Made by a program: the position numbers and the translations under genes. From Mucor racemosus (Eukaryota > Mucoromycota > Mucoromycetes > Mucorales > Mucoraceae): 64,000 nucleotides of DNA. Shown one piece after another: positions 20,901 through 30,938 of this stretch (position 1 is the first letter of the stretch; every line of letters begins with the position of its first letter). The notes under the pieces are model-generated. The model had not been told where the DNA came from. It ran no database searches and saw only the letters and a list, made by a program, of their open reading frames with translations. Location of the stretch: positions 1,302,001 to 1,366,000 of the forward strand of contig JAPEHQ010000006.1 in the NCBI GenBank assembly GCA_027405735.1, in the 5' to 3' direction.

Positions 20901-22079
20901 CTGAAGTTTTCATACTGGTACTACTTTTATCTTTCTTGTAGCTGATGATGCTTATTATTTTTATTATTTTAGGAAAGATCAAAAATGGGAGAAAAATATA
21001 ATTGATGAACAAATAGCTGTTTGCAAGGAATCATTTTCCTCATTTTTAGAAAAGTATTATGCTAGAGAACTAGATGGTAGTAGTAGTAGCAAAACAGTGA
21101 TGTACAGAATGATCTATGGAAATGAAGCAGGTAATTCATATCTGTTCTGTATTTTGATTTACATTACTGATATATAACATTTTTTGCATCAGGCCCATCG
21201 ACATCAACAATTATGGACATTGATAGTATTGACTCTTCCGATTCTTCTTATAATACTTCTGATAATGAAGATATAGTTGGCTCAACTCGACCATCTAGAT
21301 CACAAGAAGATGAAAGATATAAAAAGGTTCAGTTGTACGAAGGAAATGTTGACATAATCAAACATTATGTTGAAACAAATGCTGATTTGAAAAGGTACCT
21401 TGACATTGACCACAGAAAAGAGTACAAGTCGAAGTTGAAATTGCGCAGATATAAATTGCAAAATGGTAAAGCTGTCATTTATGTAATTTTGATAACATTT
21501 ACTAATGGAGCATTTATATAAAACACAATAGATGATGATGACGATGACACTAACGATGAAGACGAAGTTGCCATAACCAACATGGAACTTGGAAAAAAAT
21601 ATGCGACCTTGCCCCTAAAATTTTGGAAGCAGCATGAAAATCTTTTTCCAACACTATCATTATTTGCTAAAAAATATTTATCTATTCCTGCTACAAGCGT
21701 CCCTGCCGAAAGGCTATTCTCACAAGCGAAATATGTCATAAATAATACAAGAGCCAAGCTGCATCCAGATACTGGAGAAAAAATTGTGTTGCTAACTTGT
21801 TGGCAAAGTGAATTATTTACCAAGGTGTAATGTAAAATCATGTGCCTTAATTAGTTTTTTTAGTTGTTAAATTCATGAAATAAATATTGATGCATGATTT
21901 CATATATGTATATTAATTTGTCAAAGCTGATATTATAACGGTCTGCTCAAGACGACCCGATACTTGCTTCCACCCCGTTATTTATCTGAGTTACAAAAAA
22001 AACGGACCGTTTTCCAACTCGAATCGAATAGCCGTTTCCGTTAAAACTCGATTCAAACTCGAATCGAAGCCCATTCCTA
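17928..22079 (+). mobile_element. hAT-family DNA transposon, 4152 bp, apparently complete
   Basis: The element is bounded by 8-bp direct repeats TGGAGAGG at 17920-17927 and 22080-22087, the target duplication length of hAT elements. The empty site is seen in family A copies 3 and 4. The ends read TAGGA... and ...TCCTA, a short inverted repeat. Both subterminal regions are dense in ACTCGA motifs, probable transposase-binding sites. A 9-exon transposase gene without visible stops fills the centre. It inserted into family A copy 2, so it is younger than that repeat. Confidence 0.9.
18736..21830 (+). CDS. hAT transposase, 852 aa, nine exons
   Basis: The protein would cut and paste the surrounding element. 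Exons were placed at 18736-19189, 19290-19733, 19796-19897, 19961-20241, 20304-20650, 20717-20917, 20973-21130, 21193-21465 and 21532-21830; all junctions keep frame and the sum is 853 codons. An N-terminal zinc-finger-like region (W..W...C...C...SSSKGSST..RKHLENKH, about residues 90-145) resembles a BED finger. Catalytic-core landmarks are TTDLWKS, GITAHYID, TTDNASNN and CSTRWHST. The C-terminus holds the hAT dimerisation region, FPTLSLFAKKYLSIPATSVPAE-type, with AERLFSQA carrying the probable catalytic glutamate. An acidic Asp-rich linker begins exon 9. Likely functional, not proven. Confidence 0.88.
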
Positions 22080-23385
22080 TGGAGAGGTAAGACTAAAACT
22101 CAATGTAAATCATCCCTAGCGCAATAATTATAAAGTAAGACTATATTATCATCAAATAAACAACCACACAATATTAACAGGTATAAATATTCAAAGTAAT
22201 AAGCTTGAATCAAGCGGGTACAGCATTGTAAATTCTTGAAAAAGTTCTCATGTATTATAAAATCTCTTATTTTTAAGACTTACAAAGCTTATAATCGGAA
22301 TATTAATTTAGAAAATTATTTTTGTCCAGATCATCAATTTTGACATTTTTTAAATTTTTTTTTCTGGCTTTGCAAATATAGAGTTAATTATACTACCAAT
22401 TATAAAAACAAAAAATATACACATATACAAAATTTAGCGCTCTATTTGCTCAATAAAAAATAATAAACATTTTTATTGCAAAATATTACATGAAAATCCT
22501 TTAACCAAAATTCCGTTTTTGGGGCAAAAGTGCAAATTTTCATTAATTAACATTTCATATTAAGCTTTTATAAGATGTGTATTAGCTATGGCTACAATTT
22601 TCTCTCATAATGTAGTATATTTAAACGTTGATTTTGGTATCAAAATTTGATTTTCCTGTTTTTTGTTCAAAATCATGAGTGTTAGTAAGGATAAAATGAG
22701 CCCCGAAAAATGTCCGCTACAAAGTCTGAATTTTCAGACCGTACGTGATTAAATATAAGAAAAGTAAAAAAAAAAACGCATTTTTATTTGAAACTTAGAT
22801 ATATACCATAGTCTAAAGTCTAATTGACTTAGCCGTTCGATCTTGCTATGATGCTCAATTACGGTGTCGCTCTACAGGCTCGCTTTTGCAATTTTTTAAC
22901 GACTCTATGATATGACAGGCGGTTTTTTTGGTAGAAAAATATATGTTTCTATGATAACAGATATTGCCTATTTTGTTTATTAGTTTATGGTTCATGCGCT
23001 AAAAATGCTGCTGCTTTTACATTGACTAAAATGAGCAATATAAAAGCCGGGATTTAATTCCGCTATATAATGTAGAGCCTTGAAATTCCTTTTCTACGTG
23101 TGTTTTTTCTCTCTTTTTGTTTTCACATTTCAAGGATATATTCACCATTTGTCGTTTGATAAGGCATACTAGACTATCAAGCTGGCATTCTTTTCTTTTA
23201 TCTGAATACGCATGCTAACATAAGGAACTTATGTTTTTGATATAATAGGTTGCAGCCTATATTAGAGACTGATATTTTCATTTAACCGCATTCTAAGATC
23301 AAATATCATTATTTACTACTGTATTGTTGGACGTATTTCTTGATTTACCAGATCAAATCGAAGGCAATTATATTTATATCTACTC
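22080..23385. repeat. family A long repeat, copy 2 (continuation after hAT insertion)
   Basis: From the right-hand target duplication the sequence resumes exactly where family A copies 3 and 4 continue after their dynein fragment. It follows them until 23385 (...ATATCTACTC), where it is cut by an LTR. It is non-coding. Confidence 0.8.
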
Positions 23386-23902
23386 TGTTGTATTCCACCT
23401 ACTACTAGTATCATACATTATCAATACATCTTACAATCTATTGACTACGGCATGTATTGAAGTGCAAGTCTTGATATCGGATATAAGAAACTCCTAGCGT
23501 ATCAAGTTTAATCCAGTAATTACCAAGAACGCTTTGACCTCAATTATGACACCACATTATTTCATCCCAGCAGTTAACCAATCAAGTAGTTATCAAATCA
23601 ACATCCAAGCATATTTAGCGCAGCATTGAAACAAGACAACTCACAAGCTCTGCAAGAACGGTTAAATTATGATTGATCCATTTCAATCCATAGATTACTA
23701 TCAAACAGATCCAATGGTTCAATAGTGCCTTGAATTACATCTCAGGATTTCAATGTCAAATCAATATAAAAGGCCATACTTTTACATCTAAATAAACGAT
23801 ATCTTGTTTTTATTATACAGTTGAAGAACTGATTAATTACTCATTCTTTTATAATTGTATTATTCTTTAAGTACTATTTATAAATCCTGAAAATATACAA
23901 CA
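23386..23902. repeat. solo LTR, 517 bp
   Basis: The segment starts TGTTGTAT and ends ATACAACA, a perfect 8-bp terminal inverted repeat with TG..CA ends, and holds a TATA-like TATAAAAGG and an AATAAA-like motif near 23770-23800. The flanking pentamers differ (TACTC left, CTGTT right). Left flank is internal family A copy 2 and right flank matches a different position of family A (44968 onward), so it appears to sit at a recombination junction between two elements. Confidence 0.6.
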
Positions 23903-24287
23903 CTGTTAATGTTAGGGCGCGTTATAATATTTTTCTCAAACAAAAAAAGCGTCCAGGACTTAATCATTTTGTTCCATTATTATCTACGTTATAATCAATG
24001 CTTTTTTGGTCCAAGGTCGATATCTACCTGCAGAAAAGTTGGTGATTATAAAAATATGTATAGTATCTACTTGATTTGGATGAATAAATAAACTTATGTT
24101 AGTCTATTTAGTTTCTAAAAAGTATTTGCTTCTATTTAGTGGCCAACAGCTAAAAAGAGGAAAACAAGATGTTGTCTTGTATTATACCACTACCAACTAT
24201 TCAAGGTACACCATAATTATTACTTATAAGCTTGTTTATTGATTTTACTAATTAATCAATTTTTGTAGGTCAAAAGTAAGTTTGTTC

Positions 24288-24387
24288 TGGTAAAGCACTG
24301 AATAAATTGGCTTGGGGCAAAGAGGGTAAAAAGGTGGCAATAAATTCCAGTGATGGCCATGTTTATGTTTATGTTTATGATATTGGA
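24288..24387 (+). pseudogene. dynein intermediate chain exon fragment, family A copy 3
   Basis: The fragment encodes GKALNKLAWGKEGKKVAI followed by NSSDGHVYVYVYDIGK, then GTAAGG. It is 5'-truncated relative to copies 2 and 4, and the GTTTAT unit occurs three times. Confidence 0.6.
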
Positions 24388-25285
24388 AAGGTAAGGCTAA
24401 AACTCAATGTAAATCATCCCTAGCGCAATAATTATAAAGTAAGACTATATTATCATCAAATAAGCTACCACACAATATTAGCATGTATAAAGATTTAAAG
24501 TAATAAGCTTGAATCAAGTGGGTACAGCATTGTAAATTCTTGAAAAAGTTCTCATGTATTATAAAATCTCTTATTTTTAAGACTTACAAAGCTTATAAGC
24601 GGAATATTAATTTAGGAAATTATTTTTGTCCAGATCATCAATTTTGACATTTTTTAAATTTTTTTTTCTGATTTTGCAAATCTAGAGTTAATTATACTAC
24701 CAACTATGAAAACAAAAAATATACACATATACAAAATTTAGCGCTCTATTTGCTCAATAAAAAATAACAAACATTTTTATTGCAAAATATTGTTTGAAAA
24801 TCTTTCAATCAAAAAACCGTTTTTGGGGCAAAAGTACAAATTTTCATTACTTAAAATTTTATATTAAGCTTTTATAAGATGTGTATTAGCTATGGCTACA
24901 ATTTTCTCTCACAATATAGTATATTTAAACGTTGATTTTGGTATCAAAATTTAATTTTTCTGTTTTTTGTTCAAAATCATGAGTGTTAGTAAGGATAAAA
25001 TGAGCCCCGAAAAATGTCTGCCAGAAAGCCTGAATTTTCAGACCGCACATGGTTAAATATAAGAAAAGCTAAAAAAACGTATTTTTATTTAAAATTCAGA
25101 TATACTGTATACCACCATAGCATAAGAGAATTAGCCGTTCAATTTGGCTGTCTTGCTATGCTCAATCACGGCGTCGCTCTAGGGGCTCGCTTTTGCAATT
25201 TTTTAATGAATGCATGATATGACAGATGGTGTTTCTGGTAAAAAAACGTATGTTTCTATAATAACAGATATTGCCTACTATTTTG

Positions 25286-25633
25286 TGTTACGCCAGGAGA
25301 TTATATCAATCTCAAAGCTAAAATATGTACTAAATCATTTAATAAAAATAAAGGAAAACTGTTATAAAATGAAAGAGCACACTAAAACTAAAGCACTTTA
25401 TTATAAGATCGAACCATCTTCTTTTATATTCACATTCTCTAATTATATGACCTGTTTAAATGAGTCTATTTATATATATACATATATCCAATCAAGTCTA
25501 GGTGACACACACTAGTTCCACATTCTTGTATAAACGGAGCTTCATAACATAATACACAGCAATATAAAACTTAACATATCAAACTGTGTCGTAATCTTAA
25601 CCAAGGAATGCACCCAGATCTGTGGATGCAACA
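25286..25633 (-). repeat. solo LTR, 348 bp, with 5-bp target duplication
   Basis: The insert begins TGTTACGCC and ends TGCAACA, and is flanked by TTTTG on both sides (25281-25285 and 25634-25638). Family A copy 4 shows the uninterrupted site near 47605. In reverse complement it has a TATA-like TATAAATAGA-type motif and an AATAAA, giving its transcriptional orientation as minus. A related LTR lies on the + strand at about 43689-44056. Confidence 0.85.
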
Positions 25634-28435
25634 TTTTGTTTAGTTTATGGTTCATGCATCATGCACTGTAATGCTGCTTTTACATTGGTTGAATTGAGCA
25701 ATTTAGCAGGGTTTTAATTGCGCTAAATAATGTAAAGCCTTAAAAATTCTTTTCTACATGATATGAGCTGTTTCTCTCTTTTTGTTGGTTTTTTATCCCA
25801 AGGATATATTCACCGTTTGATAAGGCATATCAAACTATCAAGCTGGTAGTCTTTTCTTTTATCTGAATACGCATTCTAACGTAAGGGACTAATGTTTTTA
25901 ATATAGGTAGCAGCTTATATCAGAGACTGATATTTTCATTTAACCGCATTCTAAGGTCAAACATCACTATTTACTGCTGTATTGTTGGACGTAATACTTC
26001 TTAATTACCAGATCAAATGGAAGGCAATCATATTTATGTCTACTCAATAAAAAGCTAGAACTGGCTACAAACTCACGAAATGTTCCAGAAAAGTGATAAA
26101 ATTTCAAATGATATAGAAACAAAAAATAACAATAATCTAATGTCTTACCTAATAACCATAGTTTTGATCATCGTAGCTATACTTGAAAACAAACCTCCTT
26201 TTTACAGCTGAAAATTGTAAACTAAAATAGTAAGTTTAAAGAAGGTTAATTTGTTTAAATTTTATGTGTGATAAAGTAACATATATAATCTTAGATTTGG
26301 CTTGCATATTAAATTTAAGCAGTAAGTGTTATTTAAGTTTATGCTTGCTTGGGTAAAAATCATTGTTGCTGTAAACATTATAGCTATAAACATATTTACG
26401 AATGATAATAATTGTAAATATATTGGCTCTTGCATGTACTGCTCTAAATCAACAACATCTTGAATTGTATTGTCTATAATCTATATTCATAATAGCAAAT
26501 GTAATTTAAAAACCCATTATTCCAGTAAAAAATGCAATGAAATTTTGAGAACGGCACGATGCTCATGTACAAACCAATTTGTACCTATACGATCAGCTCA
26601 TTATGCTTGATATATCAGAAGTTTACCCAGATGTAGAAATCCAGGAACAACTATTGAAATCCAACATGGCATGACATTTAGTAACTCATACTAAATGTCA
26701 TACACAACCACTACTAGTAGCATTAACAGCGACTATTAGGAGCATTCAGGAACACTTGGCAACAATGAAACATAAGCAACACTACATCTTATCCAAATGA
26801 TACAATCACAGATTCCCAATTCCACAAATTCCATTGTATATGATTTGTTCCCAAATCATATCAAGTACCTCAATACCCGGCAATTCATTAATAATATTAG
26901 TAATTATATAACTATCTAAAAAAGATATAAATACGAAGCATCAATAAATTAATAAAATGTATCTTTTAGCAGAGTATTTTTATATTAGTGTCTTTTGACA
27001 TAACAATAATGCTCATGGTCAGATTTTATTATTATTATGCACAAATAGGAATAATAATATGCTTATGGGCAATTCTACTATTATGCACACATGGGATTAA
27101 TGTCATGCACACGGACAGAATCTATAATTCTGCACATACAGGCTTTTCGTTATGTTTGTGTGCAGTTGCTTTTGTTGTGCCTATGTGCATCTTGTTATCT
27201 TTTTAGCCATTATTCAGTGGGCGCAATAACTCATCAGGCCATAGTGTGTAGCCCACCTGGGCACAACAAAATCATCTTGTGCAACACAGGTCGGCCGTAG
27301 TGCTTTTATATATAAATCCTTTAAATTTGTGATTTTATGGACTTTTTTTGAATTCGTTTGTATCATATTATACTTCTCAAGTTAAATCCGTTATTAGGCT
27401 AATAATGCTGTAGGTTGTATTTATGCTTTACTTAAAATAAGCCTTTGAATAATTAATAACAATACAGTTGAACCTTAATTTTTGTATGAAATTTCGATAC
27501 TTGCACCTTATAGCTGCATGGAATATTTAAACAACCGTGTCCGGGCTGTCCGGTGGTTTTTTCTAGAAATTTAAAGCTTGGAAATATCATTAGATGGCCG
27601 CTTCCGAAGATTGTTCGGCTTTTTTTTTGGAAGAGTGACCGTTGGCAAAAATATGAATCATATACTACATTTAATTTAATGTCATCGATTAAATGAATCA
27701 ATAGATCTGTCATGAACCTGTCAAGCTTAATCTATTATTATACTACTATCCTAAACACATCACACATTATTACCTTATCCGAATTGCATATCAATCTCCA
27801 GTTTATGCAAGACATTGTATTACTACCCGCACTGCGGCACAACCATTGACCACATTACAATATCAACTTACTCGCATTCAAGCTATAGAGTAATTCAGTA
27901 GCACTGTGTTCTTGAAGTTTAGTTCATGAAGGGAACTAGACTCTTGAATAATTGAGTATAAATAACCATCTTATTTTCATAATTCCTTTTGATTTTTTTG
28001 ACAGTTTTCCTCATCATTTTCCTTATTATATATTCTGAAATAAATCTAAACATAACAAATAGTCTTTGTCTGTGTCTCTTGTCCCTTATATAATATAATC
28101 CTGATTGATTGTTTCAGATATTCTTTGAAAATTTTTATAAAATAAAATAATGGGTCAAAATTGAATTTTGAAGTTGCACTTAGTGCACAGTAGATAGAGA
28201 AAGACCATATCATAATTTCATTAGCTAACAGCTGTTGAAGAAGGATTTTTGGACATGTTTCTAAAAAAAAACTATTCTTCCGCTTGCAAGAAATATAGTA
28301 ACTGGAAAAATGTTTGAAATCAATGAATATTGATCCAAATGGGCTGAAAAATTTAAGATGTATACTACATATAAAGCTGTGACAGTATCGAGAGATATAG
28401 TTTTAGTATCACATAAATTTGCTGGTTAAACGTTA

Positions 28436-29655
28436 ATAAGGATCAAGCGCCCACATCTTTGAGCGGGATTTGCGGCTTATTAGCTGGCCAATTCAGATTA
28501 GAAATAGCGTTAAATCAGCTAAAATCAGCATATATGGAAATACCAACTATCGAAATTAATACGTAAACATTATCTTTATGCATAACCAAAGCTGTAGTGT
28601 AATGTGTTCTATGTTTATTTCTCAAAAAAAAGACCAGATTTCATATATTGATTTACTGCAAGCAAATGAATACCAGAAAACCGTAAATCTTTGCTTTTTG
28701 GATTACGAATTTCTTTCTTATATGGTCAGTAGTTGATGATAAAGCAAAGGATAGACAGAGTTATCTACTGGATACTTTTAAATAATGTAAATTTTTGATG
28801 GATTTACAAATAAAATAAGACAATAAACAGATTATTGGTTTAAATGCAGCCACCGGCAGTAAAAAATCTGTATTTATGAAACATATATAAAAATAAATTT
28901 TATTTTTGAAAATTATAAATTGGTTAGAATTGGGTGGTTTACAAAAAACATTTGATTGACAAATGTTGATATCTATATGGCTTACCATCAACTGTCAAAT
29001 TTCAAAAGCGTTTTTGTTTGAGCATTTCCTAAATCATTGTAGATAAAATGAATACAAAAATGCACAATATCGCCGATAAATATACTTTTTTCAGCCTTAT
29101 GTTTGTGTAGATACATAATATAAAGCTTATCAATTGATTCTGTAAGCTTTATGAAGGGTTTGTTTGCACTTATTCACTCTTTTTTGGCATATTTAATACG
29201 GTGAATTCAAAGAATTTTTACGCAATATTTAGCAAGCTATTTAGCACCTTTTTAAATTATAATATGTTGAGACTTATTTATAGTTATACACATATTTTTT
29301 TATTTACATAGTTGTATGTATTCGTTTGAAAAATCCTTATCAAAAATATTACATTTTCAGATCCTCAACTCCAGGTATCGGTGCAGTGCCAGCTTGCAGG
29401 AAGAAAACGCAGCTCGATTTTGGGCCCAGTTGGGTTTTTTCTAGACCTTTCTATTTAAAAGACACCATACTTTACTCGATCAAGCCATTTTTTAATTTAA
29501 GAAATACGTGAATGTAGTTCAGATGTCAAATTTTATATTGCACGATTTTTGTTTATTGTTGATACATTCACTGCATCGAGAAAATCCTTTAAATCAATAG
29601 AAATATTTATTTGCTTTCAATTTTATTTTTATTGTTATTATTTCATGCTGATATA

Positions 29656-29697
<42 letters not shown>

Positions 29698-29781
29698 TTT
29701 GTTTTTCATATTTTATAAAAGATCTATTATGTAAATTCTCAATTTGCTTCTTCATTTTCTCGTTATTTTATGTACATTCTT
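28436..29781. other. gene-free interval with (CTA)n microsatellite
   Basis: No supported ORF. A CTA trinucleotide run of about 13 units lies at 29656-29697. The remainder is AT-rich and shows short similarity to neighbouring repeats near 28980-29110. Confidence 0.5.
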
Positions 29782-30750
29782 TTAATTCACTTGCACATTG
29801 TTCTGAGAAATAAAGTGATATAGTTGTTCACCTTCTGCTGTTTGTTGTGTTTGTGATTGATTAGTAGTGGTAATATTAGATGGCTCTTGTTCAATATTGT
29901 CAATAGGCGAAGACTTCTCAACAAATGCAACAGTATTTTGTGAATCATTAGAACCAGCTGGCAATGACTCTTCCTTTAAAACTTCAGGATATTGTAATGT
30001 TGGTTTAAAATCAACGTTATCAACTGGTAATGTTTGTTGTTCAGGAATTTTGACATGCAAAAACTGCTGAGGTTTCTGCACTTGTTTACCCTTTTTTGAT
30101 TTACTATTGAAATGCGCCTGTCGGATGTTTGCAATATCTTTTTTAAGAACATTATCAATGCCTTTTAATTGAAGATATTCAAGGATTGTAGTATTTGTGG
30201 AGCCAGAATTCATCAAGTCGATGATTAATTGTCTTGTGTCTTGAGATAACTTTCGATGTTGAGCATATGCTTTAATATCAGTGGCCATCTCATGATTATG
30301 TTCATAATTAACCTTGTAAATGATCCAGCTTGATCCCATGGGCTTTGCTCTGATTTCAAAAGGGCATTGAATCTTTTGACTCAACTTCTTGCGTGTGCCT
30401 TTCTTTGGTGTTGATGGATCGGTTTCAGTGGATTCTTGAGTGATTGTGGATTGTTGCATTTCATTAGGGACCTCTTCAGGAGTATCTGATTGACTCTCAT
30501 TTGGTCCCGGTATTTTTGGTTTTGTAGCACGATATGCACCAGAATGCTTGCAAACTAAAACTAATTGCCTTGCTCCACTTCTCAAAGTTGATACGGCAAA
30601 TTTATGTCTTCTTGCATAACGAATAGCTGCTTGACGGATATCATTGATACTATCAAAATTTTGTCTAACTTTAATAAGTTCATCATCATGTCTATCGTGT
30701 TCCAGCATTTGCGTTAATGAATCTCGAATGAATGATAATTCTTCTGTCAT
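29782..30750 (-). CDS. FAR1-type zinc-finger DNA-binding protein, 322 aa
   Basis: This is a single-exon gene. Residues about 40-155 resemble the FAR1/WRKY-GCM1 DNA-binding fold found at the N-terminus of MULE transposases and derived transcription factors: a cysteine in VCKHSG (C67), a second in CPFEIRA (C129), and the HNH pair at 151-153 after SWIIYKVNYE. A Ser/Thr/Pro/Glu-rich, low-complexity insert (about 80-118) separates the two halves, and a basic KKGTRKK precedes the second. The C-terminal half (190-322) is Gln/Ser-rich without a recognisable domain. No transposase catalytic domain or SWIM finger follows. The gene is divergent from TAF5 with 188 bases between start codons. A regulator is likely; the target is unknown. 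Confidence 0.75.
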   Translation of the reverse strand: MTEELSFIRDSLTQMLEHDRHDDELIKVRQNFDSINDIRQAAIRYARRHKFAVSTLRSGARQLVLVCKHSGAYRATKPKIPGPNESQSDTPEEVPNEMQQSTITQESTETDPSTPKKGTRKKLSQKIQCPFEIRAKPMGSSWIIYKVNYEHNHEMATDIKAYAQHRKLSQDTRQLIIDLMNSGSTNTTILEYLQLKGIDNVLKKDIANIRQAHFNSKSKKGKQVQKPQQFLHVKIPEQQTLPVDNVDFKPTLQYPEVLKEESLPAGSNDSQNTVAFVEKSSPIDNIEQEPSNITTTNQSQTQQTAEGEQLYHFISQNNVQVN

Positions 30751-30938
30751 TTTTCTTTAGAGTTGCAATAAAGAAACAAAAAAAAAAAAAACCTTTTCAT
30801 CTACAGTTGAATCAATGAAATGAAAGCCCCAGTGACGTCTCCTTGCCGAATGGCTATGTATGACTCTGTTTTTGCTATGCTTCTTTGATATAACATCAAG
30901 CTTTTCCCTCCTACGACTCTAAATTACAATATTGAACA
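30751..30938. promoter_or_regulatory. shared divergent promoter region of FAR1-like gene and TAF5
   Basis: Only 188 bases separate the two start codons, so both promoters must overlap here or lie within UTR. It contains an A/T tract at 30775-30793. Confidence 0.5.

Larger units (their letters stand above)
23903..28435. repeat. family A long repeat, copy 3
   Basis: 23903-24282 matches 44968-45335 of copy 4. About 1.2 kb present in copy 4 is then missing, and the copy continues with the dynein exon fragment (24288-24387), its splice-donor-like GTAAG and the long non-coding body. A solo LTR interrupts it at 25286-25633. Homology with copy 1 extends at least to about 28435, past the point where copy 4 stops. 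It contains the 12-bp hairpin of copy 1, the pogo-like end near 27466 and the 86-codon minus-strand frame at 27453-27713. Confidence 0.8.

Noticed and set aside
29549..29734. 61-codon ORF with a tyrosine run
   Set aside because: Translation of the CTA microsatellite.
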